From Pseudomonadota bacterium (GTDB lineage Bacteria; Pseudomonadota; Gammaproteobacteria; Steroidobacterales; Woeseiaceae), in the NCBI GenBank assembly GCA_022572185.1, contig JACZWL010000013.1, positions 1-64,000 of the forward strand: a stretch of DNA of 64,000 bases, read 5' to 3'. Positions 39,084-48,719 of the stretch are shown here, piece by piece. The first letter of the stretch is position 1. Every line of letters begins with the position of its first letter. The notes below the pieces were generated by a model. The model was not told the origin of the DNA and searched no databases. It saw only the letters and a list, made by a program, of their open reading frames with translations. A program made the translations under genes and the position numbers.

Positions 39084-40864
39084 GCGATGTCGAGTTTATC
39101 GATCATAGTTACGACGTCGTTGTGATCGGGGCGGGCGGCGCCGGCTTGCGGGCGACCATTGGTTTGGCCGAGGCCGGTTTTGCAACCGCGTGTATCACCA
39201 AGGTCTTCCCCACACGCAGTCATACGGTGGCGGCCCAGGGTGGCATCAGTGCCGCACTCGGCAATATGGGAGAAGACGACTGGCGCTGGCACATGTACGA
39301 CACGATAAAAGGTGCCGACTGGCTGGGTGACCAGGACGCAATCGAATACATGTGCAAGGAAGCGATGGATGCCGTGATCGAGCTGGAACATTATGGCGTG
39401 CCGTTTTCACGGACCGAAGACGGACGCATTTATCAGCGTCCGTTTGGCGGCATGACAACGCATTTCGGCGAAGGCACGGCACAACGCACCTGCGCAGCGG
39501 CGGATCGGACCGGCCACGCGATGTTGCATACCCTGTATCAGCAATCGCTGAAGCACGATGCCGGCTTTTATATCGAATACTTCGCCATTGACCTGATCAT
39601 GGAAGACGGCGTTTGCCGCGGTGTCGTGGCGCTGGACCTTGCAGAAGGGCGTTTGCATCGTTTTCGCTCGCACCGGGTCATACTGGCCACAGGTGGATAT
39701 GGTCGCTCGTATTTCTCATGCACGTCCGCTCATACCTGCACCGGTGATGGCAATGCGATGGTGCTTCGTGCGGGATTACCGCTGCAGGATATGGAATTTG
39801 TGCAGTTTCACCCGACTGGAATCTATGGTGCGGGCATGCTGATCACTGAAGGTTCCCGCGGCGAAGGTGGCTATCTGACCAATTCGGACGGGGAGCGTTT
39901 CATGGAGCGATATGCGCCGAACGCGAAGGATCTCGCCTCCCGTGATGTCGTGAGCCGCGCAATGACGGTCGAAATTCGTGAGGGCCGCGGCGTTGGTGTG
40001 GAGAAGGATCATATTTATCTTCACCTTGAGCATCTCGGACCGCAGGTCATCGAGGAGCGCCTGCCCGGCATTGCCGAAACTGCCCGGATATTTGCCGGTG
40101 TTGATATCAGCAAGGCGCCGATTCCCGTCTTGCCCACTGTCCACTACAACATGGGCGGAATACCGGCCAATTACAAAGGCCAGGTCGTGACAAGCAAAGA
40201 TGACGACGCCGAAACCGTCGTGCCGGGACTGATGGCCGTCGGCGAAGCCGCCTGTGTGTCCGTACACGGCGCCAACCGTCTGGGGTCGAATTCACTGCTC
40301 GACCTGGTTGTTTTCGGCAGGGCGGCCGCGCTGCATTGTGCCGAGACGATGACCACGGGCCAGCGACACCAGCCACTGGCGGCGGATGCCGGGCAGCTGA
40401 GCGTCGAGCGGGTTGACCGGCTACGCAATGCGAATGGCTCGCGACTCACAGCAGACATTCGCCTGGAAATGCAGAAAGTGATGCAGGGCCACGCAGCCGT
40501 GTTCAGAACCGGGAATTCACTGCGTGAAGGCGTAGCACTTCTGAAAGCCACCTATGCAGCATTCCGGAATGTACACGTTTCGGACCGTTCGATGATCTGG
40601 AACACCGATCTCATAGAGACCCTGGAACTTGAAAACCTGCTCTTGAACGCGACTGCGACAATCGAGTCGGCTGCGAACCGCACGGAAAGCAGGGGTGCAC
40701 ACGCCCGGGAGGACTATCCGGATCGCGACGACGTAAACTGGATGAAACACACGCTTGCCTGGGTCGATAGCGACGGCAAGGTATCGTTCGACTACCGGCC
40801 CGTTCACGAAGAAACGCTGACAGACGAAATTGATGCGATACCGCCGAAAGTGCGAGTCTATTGA
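39080..40864 (+). CDS. sdhA: Succinate dehydrogenase flavoprotein subunit
   Basis: Catalytic subunit that oxidises succinate to fumarate with covalent FAD. The Rossmann motif is [20 protein letters not shown]. The flavinylated histidine lies in [18 protein letters not shown], and the active site includes [20 protein letters not shown] and the Arg in [15 protein letters not shown]. Length is 594 (E. coli 588). Confidence 0.97.
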   Translation: MSDVEFIDHSYDVVVIGAGGAGLRATIGLAEAGFATACITKVFPTRSHTVAAQGGISAALGNMGEDDWRWHMYDTIKGADWLGDQDAIEYMCKEAMDAVIELEHYGVPFSRTEDGRIYQRPFGGMTTHFGEGTAQRTCAAADRTGHAMLHTLYQQSLKHDAGFYIEYFAIDLIMEDGVCRGVVALDLAEGRLHRFRSHRVILATGGYGRSYFSCTSAHTCTGDGNAMVLRAGLPLQDMEFVQFHPTGIYGAGMLITEGSRGEGGYLTNSDGERFMERYAPNAKDLASRDVVSRAMTVEIREGRGVGVEKDHIYLHLEHLGPQVIEERLPGIAETARIFAGVDISKAPIPVLPTVHYNMGGIPANYKGQVVTSKDDDAETVVPGLMAVGEAACVSVHGANRLGSNSLLDLVVFGRAAALHCAETMTTGQRHQPLAADAGQLSVERVDRLRNANGSRLTADIRLEMQKVMQGHAAVFRTGNSLREGVALLKATYAAFRNVHVSDRSMIWNTDLIETLELENLLLNATATIESAANRTESRGAHAREDYPDRDDVNWMKHTLAWVDSDGKVSFDYRPVHEETLTDEIDAIPPKVRVY

Positions 40865-40881
40865 TGAGGAAGGAGTGACCT

Positions 40882-41664
40882 GTGGCAGAGTTTCTATTAC
40901 CTGCCAATTCCCGGATTAAGAAAGGAAAGCATTTTCCGGCGTCGGGTGAGTCCACCAATATCCGGCGCTACGCCGTCTATCGTTACGATCCGGACGCCGG
41001 CGAGAATCCACGTGTCGACACCTATGATGTCGATATGGATCACTGCGGGCCGATGGTGCTCGATGCACTGATCAAGATCAAGAACGAAATCGATCCGACG
41101 CTGACGTTTCGCCGTTCCTGCAGGGAAGGTATTTGCGGTTCTTGTGCCATGAATATCGACGGAGGCAACACGCTTGCGTGCACGGTCGCGGCGGACAGCA
41201 TAAAAGGGGACGTCAAAGTCTATCCGCTGCCGCACATGCCGGTTGTCAAGGATCTCGTGCCGGACCTGACCAACTTCTATGCACAATACGCATCGATCAA
41301 GCCCTGGCTGCAGTCACGAACCCCCGCGCCTCCGGATCGCGAGAGGTTGCAGAGCAAAGAGGACCAGGAGCTGATCAACGAACCGGCGGCGTGCATTCTG
41401 TGCGCCTGTTGTTCGGCCGGTTGTCCGAGTTACTGGTGGAACAGCGATCGTTACCTTGGTCCTGCGGTCTTGCTGGCAGCATATCGATGGCTGGTCGATA
41501 GCCGGGACGATGCGACAGGCGAGCGTCTCGATTATCTCGAAGATCCGTTCCGGCTCTATCGCTGCCATACGATCATGAATTGCACGCAGACCTGTCCAAA
41601 AGGTCTGAATCCGGCCCAGGCGATCGCCGAGACCAAAAAGATGCTGGCAGAACGCCGCTACTGA
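40882..41664 (+). CDS. sdhB: Succinate dehydrogenase iron-sulfur subunit
   Basis: Carries electrons from FAD to quinone. The [2Fe-2S] ligands are in [16 protein letters not shown] with a later TLAC. The [4Fe-4S] and [3Fe-4S] ligands are in [16 protein letters not shown] and [17 protein letters not shown]. The GTG at 40882 follows AGGAAGGAG at ideal spacing. Length is 260 (E. coli 238), with a somewhat longer N-terminus. Confidence 0.96.
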   Translation: MAEFLLPANSRIKKGKHFPASGESTNIRRYAVYRYDPDAGENPRVDTYDVDMDHCGPMVLDALIKIKNEIDPTLTFRRSCREGICGSCAMNIDGGNTLACTVAADSIKGDVKVYPLPHMPVVKDLVPDLTNFYAQYASIKPWLQSRTPAPPDRERLQSKEDQELINEPAACILCACCSAGCPSYWWNSDRYLGPAVLLAAYRWLVDSRDDATGERLDYLEDPFRLYRCHTIMNCTQTCPKGLNPAQAIAETKKMLAERRY

Positions 41665-41688
41665 GGCCGGGTGAATTCACACTGCCAC

Positions 41689-41720
41689 AGTGGTCCGACA
41701 AGGTTTTATTGATGGGCTCA
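41689..41720 (+). repeat. Dispersed TGGTCCAACAAGG palindrome, copy B
   Basis: AGTGGTCCGACAAGG followed by TTTTATTGATGGGCTCA in the sdhB-sdhE gap. The adjoining AGCGAGTCGTGAAGCGC (41719-41735) is shared with the copy before accA (minus strand), so copies A and B extend beyond the core palindrome. Confidence 0.7.
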
Positions 41721-41751
41721 GCGAGTCGTGAAGCGCAGCGGCAAATCCATA

Positions 41752-41997
41752 ATGTCTTCGACTGACGCCAGATTACGGTGGCAGTGCAGGCGAGGCATGC
41801 GCGAACTCGATGAGCTCCTGGGGAATTACCTGCAAGCCGGTTACGGACGGGCATCGAAATCCGAAAAAGCCGCGTTTCGCGAGCTTTTGGTGCTACCGGA
41901 TCCGGAATTGATCGGCTATTTGTTGGGGAGCCAAAGTCATGATGACCCAGATCTAGCCGATGCCATCGAAAAGATTCGTCGCCGCACTCAAACCTGA
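41752..41997 (+). CDS. sdhE: FAD assembly factor SdhE
   Basis: Promotes covalent attachment of FAD to SdhA (SDHAF2 homologue). The defining RGMRELDELLGNYL motif (RGMxExD) is intact, and ELLVLPDPELIGYLLG follows. The ATG at 41752 gives 81 residues (E. coli 88); a GTG at 41728 would add eight. It overlaps the following ygfX-like gene by 38 bp. Confidence 0.93.
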   Translation: MSSTDARLRWQCRRGMRELDELLGNYLQAGYGRASKSEKAAFRELLVLPDPELIGYLLGSQSHDDPDLADAIEKIRRRTQT

Positions 41998-42409
41998 TCC
42001 GCTGTTGCGGCAGGTCGTCATGCTTGCCGCCTGCGCGGCGCTCCTGACCGGTTTTGCGCTGCTAATCCACCTGCCAATAGCTCCGTGGGCCAGGCTGGGT
42101 CTGGCAATACTCTGGCTCGTGAGCCAGTCAAGGGAAATCAGCAGGCTCGCGCGCGGCGCAGGACGCGTAAAAGAGATTCGCATCGGCAAAGCTGCGGCCA
42201 CGGTGGTCGACCGACAAGGCAGGGAAGAGCCGGTACGGATACTATCTGGTAGTGTCGTATTGCCGAAACTTGCCTGGCTGCGGCTCAGACTACCGGACGG
42301 GCTGATTTGCAGCGAGCTTCTGCGCGGCGATCCCGCCAGTAACAAGCAATGGCGCCACCTGCAGATCTTGTGGCGCCAGGGACCCGGGACCTTTGGCCGG
42401 AGTGCCTAA
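41960..42409 (+). CDS. YgfX (CptA)-like membrane protein
   Basis: A 149-residue protein with two adjacent N-terminal membrane helices (VVMLAACAALLTGFALLI and WARLGLAILWLVSQ). A soluble part follows with WLRLRLPDGLICSELLRGDP, like the YgfX protein paired with SdhE in enterobacteria. YgfX has been described as a toxin affecting MreB/FtsZ and as a partner of SdhE; its role is unsettled. Overlap with sdhE and the same gene pair in E. coli support the call. Confidence 0.7.
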   Translation: MPSKRFVAALKPDPLLRQVVMLAACAALLTGFALLIHLPIAPWARLGLAILWLVSQSREISRLARGAGRVKEIRIGKAAATVVDRQGREEPVRILSGSVVLPKLAWLRLRLPDGLICSELLRGDPASNKQWRHLQILWRQGPGTFGRSA

Positions 42410-42480
42410 GCTGATACCATCGCATCCGCAAAACCAGGTCACATTTCTGCAGAAAATGCTTGAAACATGCCGTATTCGGA

Positions 42481-42508
42481 GAACTTTCTAAGCTTGCGCC
42501 AGTCTATT
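42481..42508 (+). promoter_or_regulatory. Candidate sigma-E-dependent promoter of rpoE
   Basis: GAACTT (42481-42486), a 16 bp spacer and TCTATT (42503-42508) match the extracytoplasmic stress consensus (GGAACTT-N15/16-TCTGA-like), 47 bp before the rpoE start. This would give the usual positive autoregulation of the rpoE-rseABC operon. Confidence 0.6.
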
Positions 42509-42554
42509 CGGGAGTCGGTTGACCTCACCAACTCATTGAGTGGGGCCTGCCCGT

Positions 42555-43130
42555 ATGGCGACTAAATCGACTGATGCTCAGCTGGTCCGGCGTGTCCAGA
42601 AGGGTGATAAAGGTGCTTTCGACCTTCTTGTGCTGAAATACCAGCACAGGATTATCAATCTGGTGATGCGTTATGTGCGAGATCCGGACCAGGCTTTGGA
42701 CATTACCCAGGAGGCCTTCCTCAAGGCCTACCGGGCATTGGGCAGGTTCCGTGGCGAGAGCGCATTCTATACCTGGCTTTATCGGATCGCCGTGAATACT
42801 GCAAAGAATTATCTGGCAGCCCAGCGCAGACGTCCGATGGACGTCGAACTGGACCTGCAGGATCCGGAGCAGTTCGAGTTACATGCGAAGCTCAGGGAGA
42901 CGGACACGCCCGAGGGCGTGCTGATGGGTCGTCAGCTGCATGAAACGATCGCACGGGCCATAGAGGCGTTGCCAGACGACTTACGCACGGCGATTGTGCT
43001 ACGTGAACTCGATGGCATGAGTTACGAAGAAATCGCACAGACGATGGATTGTCCGGTCGGTACGGTTCGGTCCCGCATATTTCGTGCGCGGGACGCAATC
43101 GGCAAGAAGATCGGGACTTTGGTTGATTAA
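42555..43130 (+). CDS. rpoE: RNA polymerase sigma-E factor
   Basis: ECF sigma factor for envelope stress. Region 2 reads FDLLVLKYQHRIINLVMRYV, then DITQEAFLKAYRALGRFRGE and FYTWLYRIAVNTAKNYL. Region 4 has ELDGMSYEEIAQTMDCPVGT and VRSRIFRARDAI. The ATG at 42555 gives 191 residues, equal to E. coli RpoE; a GTG at 42540 is an alternative. rseA, rseB and rseC follow in order. Confidence 0.96.
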   Translation: MATKSTDAQLVRRVQKGDKGAFDLLVLKYQHRIINLVMRYVRDPDQALDITQEAFLKAYRALGRFRGESAFYTWLYRIAVNTAKNYLAAQRRRPMDVELDLQDPEQFELHAKLRETDTPEGVLMGRQLHETIARAIEALPDDLRTAIVLRELDGMSYEEIAQTMDCPVGTVRSRIFRARDAIGKKIGTLVD

Positions 43131-43166
43131 TCTGGTATCCGGACACAGATACCATTCAGGTGATTT

Positions 43167-43733
43167 ATGAACGACGCTCTGAAAATGCAGATTTCCGCCT
43201 TCGTTGACGGTGAGCTGCCGGAAAATGAAAGCGAGTTGCTGTTGCGGCGACTGAGTCAGGACGTTTCGCTGCGCCAGCAGGTCGCAGAATATCTCGCTAT
43301 CGGCCGCCTGATGCGCCGGGATCATGATGTGCCCGGCATAAGCGACTTACGCGACCGCATTGCAGCAGCGCTCGGCGAGGAGCCGATTCAGCACCCGGCA
43401 AGAACCGAGGTTTCGCGATCGAAGTTCACACGGCCGGCAATCGGTGCGGCAATTGCTGCATCGGTCGCGGTGCTGGCTTTATTCGCCGTGCAACAGGTGT
43501 ATTCGCCGGATGACAGCGGAATTATTGACACTAATTTTGCGGGCCGCACGGTACCTGATAGTCAAACCGCGGCCGGCCGGCCGGACAATGCACTGCTGAA
43601 GCAGTTGTATCTCCACCATAATCCTCGTCTCGTTACCTGGCAGCTGTGGGATGGTTCCTTTGTGGAAATCGAAGCACAGGATAAGCCGGTGGAGAGTGAT
43701 GACAGAGGGTCTGACGAAGAGAGTCAGGACTAG
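43167..43733 (+). CDS. rseA: Anti-sigma-E factor RseA
   Basis: Inner-membrane anti-sigma factor. The cytoplasmic sigma-binding domain (~1-75) has QISAFVDGELPENESELLL and YLAIGRLMRRD. One membrane helix lies at about 93-111 (AIGAAIAASVAVLALFAVQQ), then a periplasmic tail that binds RseB. It is degraded by DegS and then RseP (gene at 5838). Length is 188. The stop TAG (43731-43733) lies in a palindromic repeat copy. Confidence 0.92.
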   Translation: MNDALKMQISAFVDGELPENESELLLRRLSQDVSLRQQVAEYLAIGRLMRRDHDVPGISDLRDRIAAALGEEPIQHPARTEVSRSKFTRPAIGAAIAASVAVLALFAVQQVYSPDDSGIIDTNFAGRTVPDSQTAAGRPDNALLKQLYLHHNPRLVTWQLWDGSFVEIEAQDKPVESDDRGSDEESQD

Positions 43734-43762
43734 TGGTCCAACGAGGCTATATTGATGGACCT
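43732..43762 (+). repeat. Dispersed TGGTCCAACAAGG palindrome, copy C
   Basis: AGTGGTCCAACGAGG followed by CTATATTGATGGACCT. It begins inside the rseA stop codon and runs into the region of possible rseB starts (TTG 43752, ATG 43755). Confidence 0.75.
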
Positions 43763-43784
43763 CTCGTTGCCAGGCTTGCACATC

Positions 43785-44765
43785 ATGCAGATGAATAACA
43801 CGACAAGAACTTCTGCGTTTTCATCGCTGCTGACGATCGGGGTCTTGCTTTCATCGCATTCGGCAATCGCGCTTGCCGCTGACGGGCCGAATGAGTGGCT
43901 TGGCCGCATGTCGAATGCGGTGCAGAACATGAGTTACGAAGGCACAGTAATTCGAACAAGACGCGGTGAAGCAGAAACGCTGAAAGTTGTACGCAGCGTA
44001 GAGGACGGTGTTGTCAGCGAAAAATTGACTCTCCAGGAGGGCAGTAGCCTGGAGATCATTCGCAAGGGCGACGAGGTGCATTGCATTCTGCCGGACTCGA
44101 AGTCGGTGCTGGTCGAGAGTTGGGATAATCAGAGCACCCTGTTTTCGACGCTACCCGGCAGGGACATCAGGTTTGGAAGCGAATACGACCTGTCGATCGT
44201 CCGCGAGGATCGGGTCGCTGGCCGTAAGGCTGTGCTGCTGGCAATCCGGCCTCACGATGAATTCCGTTTCGGTCATCGATTATGGCTGGATCGTAGTACG
44301 GCGTTTCCCCTGCGGACAGAGCTGATCGATGGCGATGGCACTATTCTCGAGCAAATCAAGTTTGCAGATATAAACCTGGATGCCAAAATTTCGGTGGAGG
44401 CTTTCTCGCCATCGGTGAGCCTGGAAAATTTCACCTGGTATGCGGAGACCGTAAAGCGGGTGGAGGTTGAGGTCAAAATCGATTGGGCTTGTGACGGTCT
44501 TCCTCCCGGGTTCCGCGTCGTTTCAACGAAGACCGAGCAACTGCCGGGCGCAGATGCACCGGTGACGCACATTCTTTACAGCGATGGTCTCGCCACCGTG
44601 TCGGTATTCATCGGCCAGGTACACAAAGGGAAGCTGGCCCGGCGATCCAATATTGGGGGGTCCAACGCCTATAGCATGCAACTGGCCAATTATCAGATTA
44701 CGGCAATCGGTGAAGTACCCGCAGTAACCGTTCAACGCATTGCCAGCTCGATGCGCCAACGATAG
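43785..44765 (+). CDS. rseB: Periplasmic sigma-E regulator RseB
   Basis: Periplasmic protein that binds RseA and protects it until lipopolysaccharide and misfolded porins are sensed. A signal peptide ends near AIALAA-DGP. The N-terminal LolA-like domain has WLGRMSNAVQNMSYEGTVI and the C-terminal domain VTHILYSDGLATVSVFI. I choose the ATG at 43785 (326 residues). Starts at 43752, 43755 and 43791 are possible, because a repeat copy blurs the leader. Confidence 0.9.
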   Translation: MQMNNTTRTSAFSSLLTIGVLLSSHSAIALAADGPNEWLGRMSNAVQNMSYEGTVIRTRRGEAETLKVVRSVEDGVVSEKLTLQEGSSLEIIRKGDEVHCILPDSKSVLVESWDNQSTLFSTLPGRDIRFGSEYDLSIVREDRVAGRKAVLLAIRPHDEFRFGHRLWLDRSTAFPLRTELIDGDGTILEQIKFADINLDAKISVEAFSPSVSLENFTWYAETVKRVEVEVKIDWACDGLPPGFRVVSTKTEQLPGADAPVTHILYSDGLATVSVFIGQVHKGKLARRSNIGGSNAYSMQLANYQITAIGEVPAVTVQRIASSMRQR

Positions 44766-44815
44766 CCCGCAGGACTTTGCCTGGCGGCTGCTTTCCTGTT
44801 ACTGATATAGAGGAT

Positions 44816-45253
44816 ATGGACTCACCTGTTGGCAGGATTGTTTCTGTCGCGCCGGGACATGCGACCGTGATGGTGGATGCCGCTCTGGTCTGCGCGCGCT
44901 GCGCTGCGGGAAAAGGTTGTGGCGCCGGATTACTCACGGGCGCCAGCCGCTCACGACTGATCGACGTAAGCGTAACGCCCGGCATGGACCTGAAACCTGG
45001 CGACGACGTTAGACTGACATTAGCGCCCTCTCATCTGCTGCGCGCCGCAGTTCTTGCTTACGGAATGCCGTTGGCTGGTGTCATCATCGCGCTCGGCATT
45101 GCGTGGATGATGAGCAGAACATTGAACGACGTTCTTGCGGTAACTCTCGCGATTTGTGGTCTGGTCGCGGGCGCGCTTTTTGGCCGGCATTTTCTCAATC
45201 AGGACGACTGTCTTAAAAACCTCGTGCCAACGGTGTCTGAACGTAATGCCTGA
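44816..45253 (+). CDS. rseC: SoxR-reducing/sigma-E regulator RseC
   Basis: Inner-membrane protein of the RseC/MucC family. The Cys-rich cytoplasmic N-terminus has ALVCARCAAGKGCGAG (C-x2-C-x5-C). Two membrane helices (RAAVLAYGMPLAGVIIALGI and VLAVTLAICGLVAGALF) follow. Length is 145 from the ATG at 44816; a TTG at 44777 is possible. The stop overlaps the next gene by 8 bp. Confidence 0.88.
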   Translation: MDSPVGRIVSVAPGHATVMVDAALVCARCAAGKGCGAGLLTGASRSRLIDVSVTPGMDLKPGDDVRLTLAPSHLLRAAVLAYGMPLAGVIIALGIAWMMSRTLNDVLAVTLAICGLVAGALFGRHFLNQDDCLKNLVPTVSERNA

Positions 45254-45488
45254 TATTCAGATCTACAGCCGTCCCGGCTGCCATATGTGTGAAGAACTCA
45301 TCGAGGAAATCTTGCCGCTCGTGAGGGGCAGGGCTGAGCTTGAGGTCCTGAATATCGACACGCGGCAGGACTGGCAGGAAGAGTATGGCACGCGCGTGCC
45401 GGTCGTTGAGTTCGATGGCCGTTTCATCTGTCAGCATTATCTCGACAGGGATGCGCTCGCCAGTGTCCTTGACGGGATCGAGGGGTGA
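45246..45488 (+). CDS. Glutaredoxin-like protein (DUF836 type)
   Basis: An 80-residue thioredoxin-fold protein with the redox motif RPGCHMC (Cys-x2-Cys) right after strand 1. RVPVVEFDGRFICQHYLD carries the cis-proline. It is of the short NrdH/glutaredoxin-like group often encoded between rseC and lepA in Xanthomonadales-like genomes. Substrate unknown. It overlaps rseC by 8 bp. Confidence 0.85.
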   Translation: MPDIQIYSRPGCHMCEELIEEILPLVRGRAELEVLNIDTRQDWQEEYGTRVPVVEFDGRFICQHYLDRDALASVLDGIEG

Positions 45489-45558
45489 CCTGTGCAACCG
45501 CTCCCACGGCGATATCAAGCGTATATACTTCGCCGCTTGCAGGGCCTGACCCGATTCC

Positions 45559-47349
45559 ATGAATCACATACGAAATTTCTCAATCATTGCCCATATCGAC
45601 CATGGCAAATCGACGCTGGCAGATCGCTTTATCCAGCTGTGCGGTGGGCTGCAGGCGAGAGAAATGTCGGAGCAGGTTCTCGATTCGATGGATCTGGAAC
45701 GGGAACGAGGTATCACGATCAAGGCGCAAAGCGTGTCGCTGACGTACAGTGCTGCGGACGGCGAGGACTACCAGCTGAATTTCATCGATACGCCAGGTCA
45801 CGTCGACTTTTCCTACGAGGTTTCCCGCTCTCTGGCTGCCTGTGAGGGTGCGCTGCTCGTGGTCGATGCCGCACAGGGCGTCGAGGCGCAAAGCGTCGCA
45901 AACTGCATGACTGCGATCGACCAGGGTCTTGAGGTGCTGCCTGTCCTGAACAAGATCGATCTTCCCGTTGCCGAACCCGAAAAGGTCGTGCGGGAAATCG
46001 AGGACATCATTGGTATCGACGCACAGGATGCCGTCAGGGTCAGCGCCAAGACAGGCGAGGGCGTACCGGAATTACTCGAACACATCATTGCGAAAATACC
46101 GCCGCCGTCCGGCAATCCCGAGTGGCCTTTGCAGGCGTTGATCATCGATTCCTGGTTCGACAATTATGTCGGTGTCGTGTCACTCGTCCGGGTCGTCAAC
46201 GGCAGCTTGTCAAAAGGCAGCAAAATTACCGTCATGTCGACTGATCGTTCCTACCGTGTAAATCGAGTTGGCAGCTTCACACCAAAGATGGAAGACCGCC
46301 CGGCGCTGGCAACAGGCGAAGTCGGGTTCGTCATCGCCGGCATCAAAGACATCTATGGCGCACCGGTAGGCGACACCCTGACATCGACGAATAAACCCTG
46401 TGACGAGCCGCTATCCGGATTCCAGCAAGTGCAGCCCCGCGTATTTGCCGGACTGTTTCCGATCAAGTCGGATGACTATGAAAATTTTCGCGAGGCGCTG
46501 CAGAAGCTTCGCTTGAATGATGCGGCGTTGCATTTTGAGCCTGAGACCTCTACAGCACTGGGATTTGGTTTCCGCTGCGGTTTCCTCGGCATGTTGCACA
46601 TGGAAATCGTGCAGGAGCGGCTGGAGCGCGAATATGGACTCGAACTCATTACGACCGCCCCGACCGTGATATTTGAGGTCGTAACGGCCGGAGGCGAGAT
46701 ACTGCAAGTCGACAATCCATCAATGCTTCCCCCGGCCAATGAGATCGTCGAACTGCGTGAACCTATCATTACGGCGAATATCCTCGTGACGGAGCAGCAT
46801 GTGGGTTCGGTTATCAAGTTGTGCATCCAGAGGCGGGGCGTGCAGAAACACCTCAAATATCTCGGCAGTCAGGTCTCGCTGGAATATGAAATACCGCTCG
46901 CGGAGGTCGTGCTCGACTTTTTCGACCGCCTGAAGTCCGTCAGTCGTGGATACGCGTCATTCGACTACCACTTTGAGCGTTTCGAACCCGCGTCACTCGT
47001 GCGACTCGATATTTTGATAAATCAGGAGCGCGTTGACGCGTTATCGATTATTGTGCACCGGGAAAACGCACAAACCAGAGGACGTGAGCTCGTGGAAAAA
47101 ATGCGCGAGCTGATTCCCCGGCAGATGTTCGATGTCGCGATTCAGGCGGCTATCGGCAGGCAGATAATCGCGCGAAGCACCGTCAAGGCATTGCGGAAAA
47201 ACGTCACGGCAAAATGCTACGGGGGTGATATCACCCGGAAGCGCAAGTTGTTGGAGAAACAGAAAGCGGGGAAAAAGCGAATGAAACAGATCGGATCCGT
47301 CGAAATTCCGCAAGAGGCATTTCTTGCGGTATTACGTGTAGAAAAGTGA
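45559..47349 (+). CDS. lepA: Elongation factor 4 (LepA)
   Basis: Membrane-associated translational GTPase that back-translocates or remodels ribosomes. The G domain has [34 protein letters not shown] and NKIDLP. The C-terminal domain specific to LepA ends [20 protein letters not shown]. Length is 596 (E. coli 599). The lepA-lepB pair is conserved. Confidence 0.97.
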   Translation: MNHIRNFSIIAHIDHGKSTLADRFIQLCGGLQAREMSEQVLDSMDLERERGITIKAQSVSLTYSAADGEDYQLNFIDTPGHVDFSYEVSRSLAACEGALLVVDAAQGVEAQSVANCMTAIDQGLEVLPVLNKIDLPVAEPEKVVREIEDIIGIDAQDAVRVSAKTGEGVPELLEHIIAKIPPPSGNPEWPLQALIIDSWFDNYVGVVSLVRVVNGSLSKGSKITVMSTDRSYRVNRVGSFTPKMEDRPALATGEVGFVIAGIKDIYGAPVGDTLTSTNKPCDEPLSGFQQVQPRVFAGLFPIKSDDYENFREALQKLRLNDAALHFEPETSTALGFGFRCGFLGMLHMEIVQERLEREYGLELITTAPTVIFEVVTAGGEILQVDNPSMLPPANEIVELREPIITANILVTEQHVGSVIKLCIQRRGVQKHLKYLGSQVSLEYEIPLAEVVLDFFDRLKSVSRGYASFDYHFERFEPASLVRLDILINQERVDALSIIVHRENAQTRGRELVEKMRELIPRQMFDVAIQAAIGRQIIARSTVKALRKNVTAKCYGGDITRKRKLLEKQKAGKKRMKQIGSVEIPQEAFLAVLRVEK

Positions 47350-47358
47350 GAATAAATC

Positions 47359-48126
47359 TTGAGTATTAATCTTGCGTTGATCTTGACATTGTTGACGGCG
47401 TTTACCGGCGCAGTTGTCGCGTACGACAAATTTTACCTGCGAAAACGCACCTCCGATTCTGGCGGGCAAACGAATGCCGCGCTCAGCACTGTAATAGATT
47501 ATTCGCGCTCGTTCTTTCCGGTGCTGTTGTTCGTTCTTGTAATAAGATCATTTATTTTCGAGCCGTTTCGGATTCCTTCCGGGTCGATGATGCCGACTCT
47601 GTTGCAGGGCGATTATATTTTCGTCAAGAAATATTCTTTCGGTCTTCGTCTCCCGGTGATCGACAAGAAAATCATCGAAACCGGCGAACCGGAAAGAGGC
47701 GACGTCGTCGTATTTCGCCTGCCGTCCGAACCCAGCATTAACTACATCAAGCGCGTGATCGGACTACCTGGCGACGAATTAGTCTACGAGGGGCACCGCC
47801 TGACCGTCAATGGCGCGCTCATCGAAGTCACGAAGGACGCAGACGATCCGGTGACGTCAGCGGGCGCTCGATATATCGAACAGCTCGGTGACCGGAAGCA
47901 CGCGATTCTTGTCACCAATCCGCGCAATGTAACGCGCGATGGCAGGTATACGGTTCCGGATGGCCACTATTTCATGATGGGGGATAATCGCGATAACAGC
48001 CGCGACAGCCGCTTCATCGGTGCTATTCCGGAGACCCACCTGGTTGGCGAAGCCGTGCGTATCTGGATGCACATGGACGGGATTGAGTGGCCGGAGTGGG
48101 CGCGGATCGGCACAAAGATAGAATAA
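47359..48126 (+). CDS. lepB: Signal peptidase I
   Basis: Inner-membrane Ser/Lys protease that removes signal peptides. Two N-terminal membrane helices are followed by the catalytic Ser in FRIPSGSMMPTLLQGD and the Lys in INYIKRVIGLPGD. Box E is MMGDNRDNSRDSRF. Length is 255, shorter than E. coli (324) but usual for many gammaproteobacteria. The start is a TTG at 47359 with no in-frame ATG nearby. Confidence 0.95.
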   Translation: MSINLALILTLLTAFTGAVVAYDKFYLRKRTSDSGGQTNAALSTVIDYSRSFFPVLLFVLVIRSFIFEPFRIPSGSMMPTLLQGDYIFVKKYSFGLRLPVIDKKIIETGEPERGDVVVFRLPSEPSINYIKRVIGLPGDELVYEGHRLTVNGALIEVTKDADDPVTSAGARYIEQLGDRKHAILVTNPRNVTRDGRYTVPDGHYFMMGDNRDNSRDSRFIGAIPETHLVGEAVRIWMHMDGIEWPEWARIGTKIE

Positions 48127-48196
48127 TGAGGTGTCAGTCACTGATTTCGCGGTTAGAATTGCGCTAGCCTTGTCCGGAGTACAGTGGAGTAAGTGT

Positions 48197-48625
48197 ATGT
48201 TTAGCTCGGATAATTGCTGTCAAATACGCCGTTTTCGACGTCCAACGCCGATGAGACGGACTCAGTCGCGCCAGGGCGGCATCACGACGGTGGGTTTTCT
48301 GATTCTGGCCGTCTTTATCGGGCTGTTCGGGTTCGCAGCAATGCGCCTTTCGCCGGTCTATCTTAATTACATCAAAGTTGCGGGCGTTCTTGATGGCGTA
48401 TTCAAGGAGTTTGACAGTCAGAGCCCGTCGCGCGCGGCAATTCAGAAGTCGATAAGGCGGCGATTCGATGTTGAGAGCGTTAGCGTTATCACTGCAAGAG
48501 ACATCAAAGTAACCAGCGAAAGCGGCGGGTTCCGGATCGAGGCGGTTTACGATCACGTGGCGCCGTTTCTCGGCAATGTTTCTTTTTCCGTACATTTCGA
48601 CAAGAAAGTATTGGTGCGCCGCTAG
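48197..48625 (+). CDS. DUF4845 membrane protein between lepB and rnc
   Basis: Small protein with one membrane helix (TTVGFLILAVFIGLFGFAAM) after a basic N-terminus (MRRTQSRQGG) and a ~90-residue periplasmic part. This is the DUF4845 pattern, found between lepB and rnc in many gamma- and betaproteobacteria; function unknown. The ATG at 48197 has GGAG 8 bp upstream (142 residues); the ATG at 48251 would give 124. The GQGG-like stretch before the helix resembles type IV pilin-like leaders but lacks the full motif. Confidence 0.8.
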   Translation: MFSSDNCCQIRRFRRPTPMRRTQSRQGGITTVGFLILAVFIGLFGFAAMRLSPVYLNYIKVAGVLDGVFKEFDSQSPSRAAIQKSIRRRFDVESVSVITARDIKVTSESGGFRIEAVYDHVAPFLGNVSFSVHFDKKVLVRR

Positions 48626-48719
48626 GGGAGAAGCGTGGCATCTCCTTCCGGTACAGACGTGCCGGATAAAAAGCCGGCCGAAGATCCGGTATAACGAGCC
48701 AAAGAAATGAGCGATCCCT

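Noticed and set aside
41712-41765. Alternative small frame starting ATGGGCTCAGCG before sdhE
   Set aside because: Comes from the repeat copy and ends after 17 codons in a different frame from sdhE.
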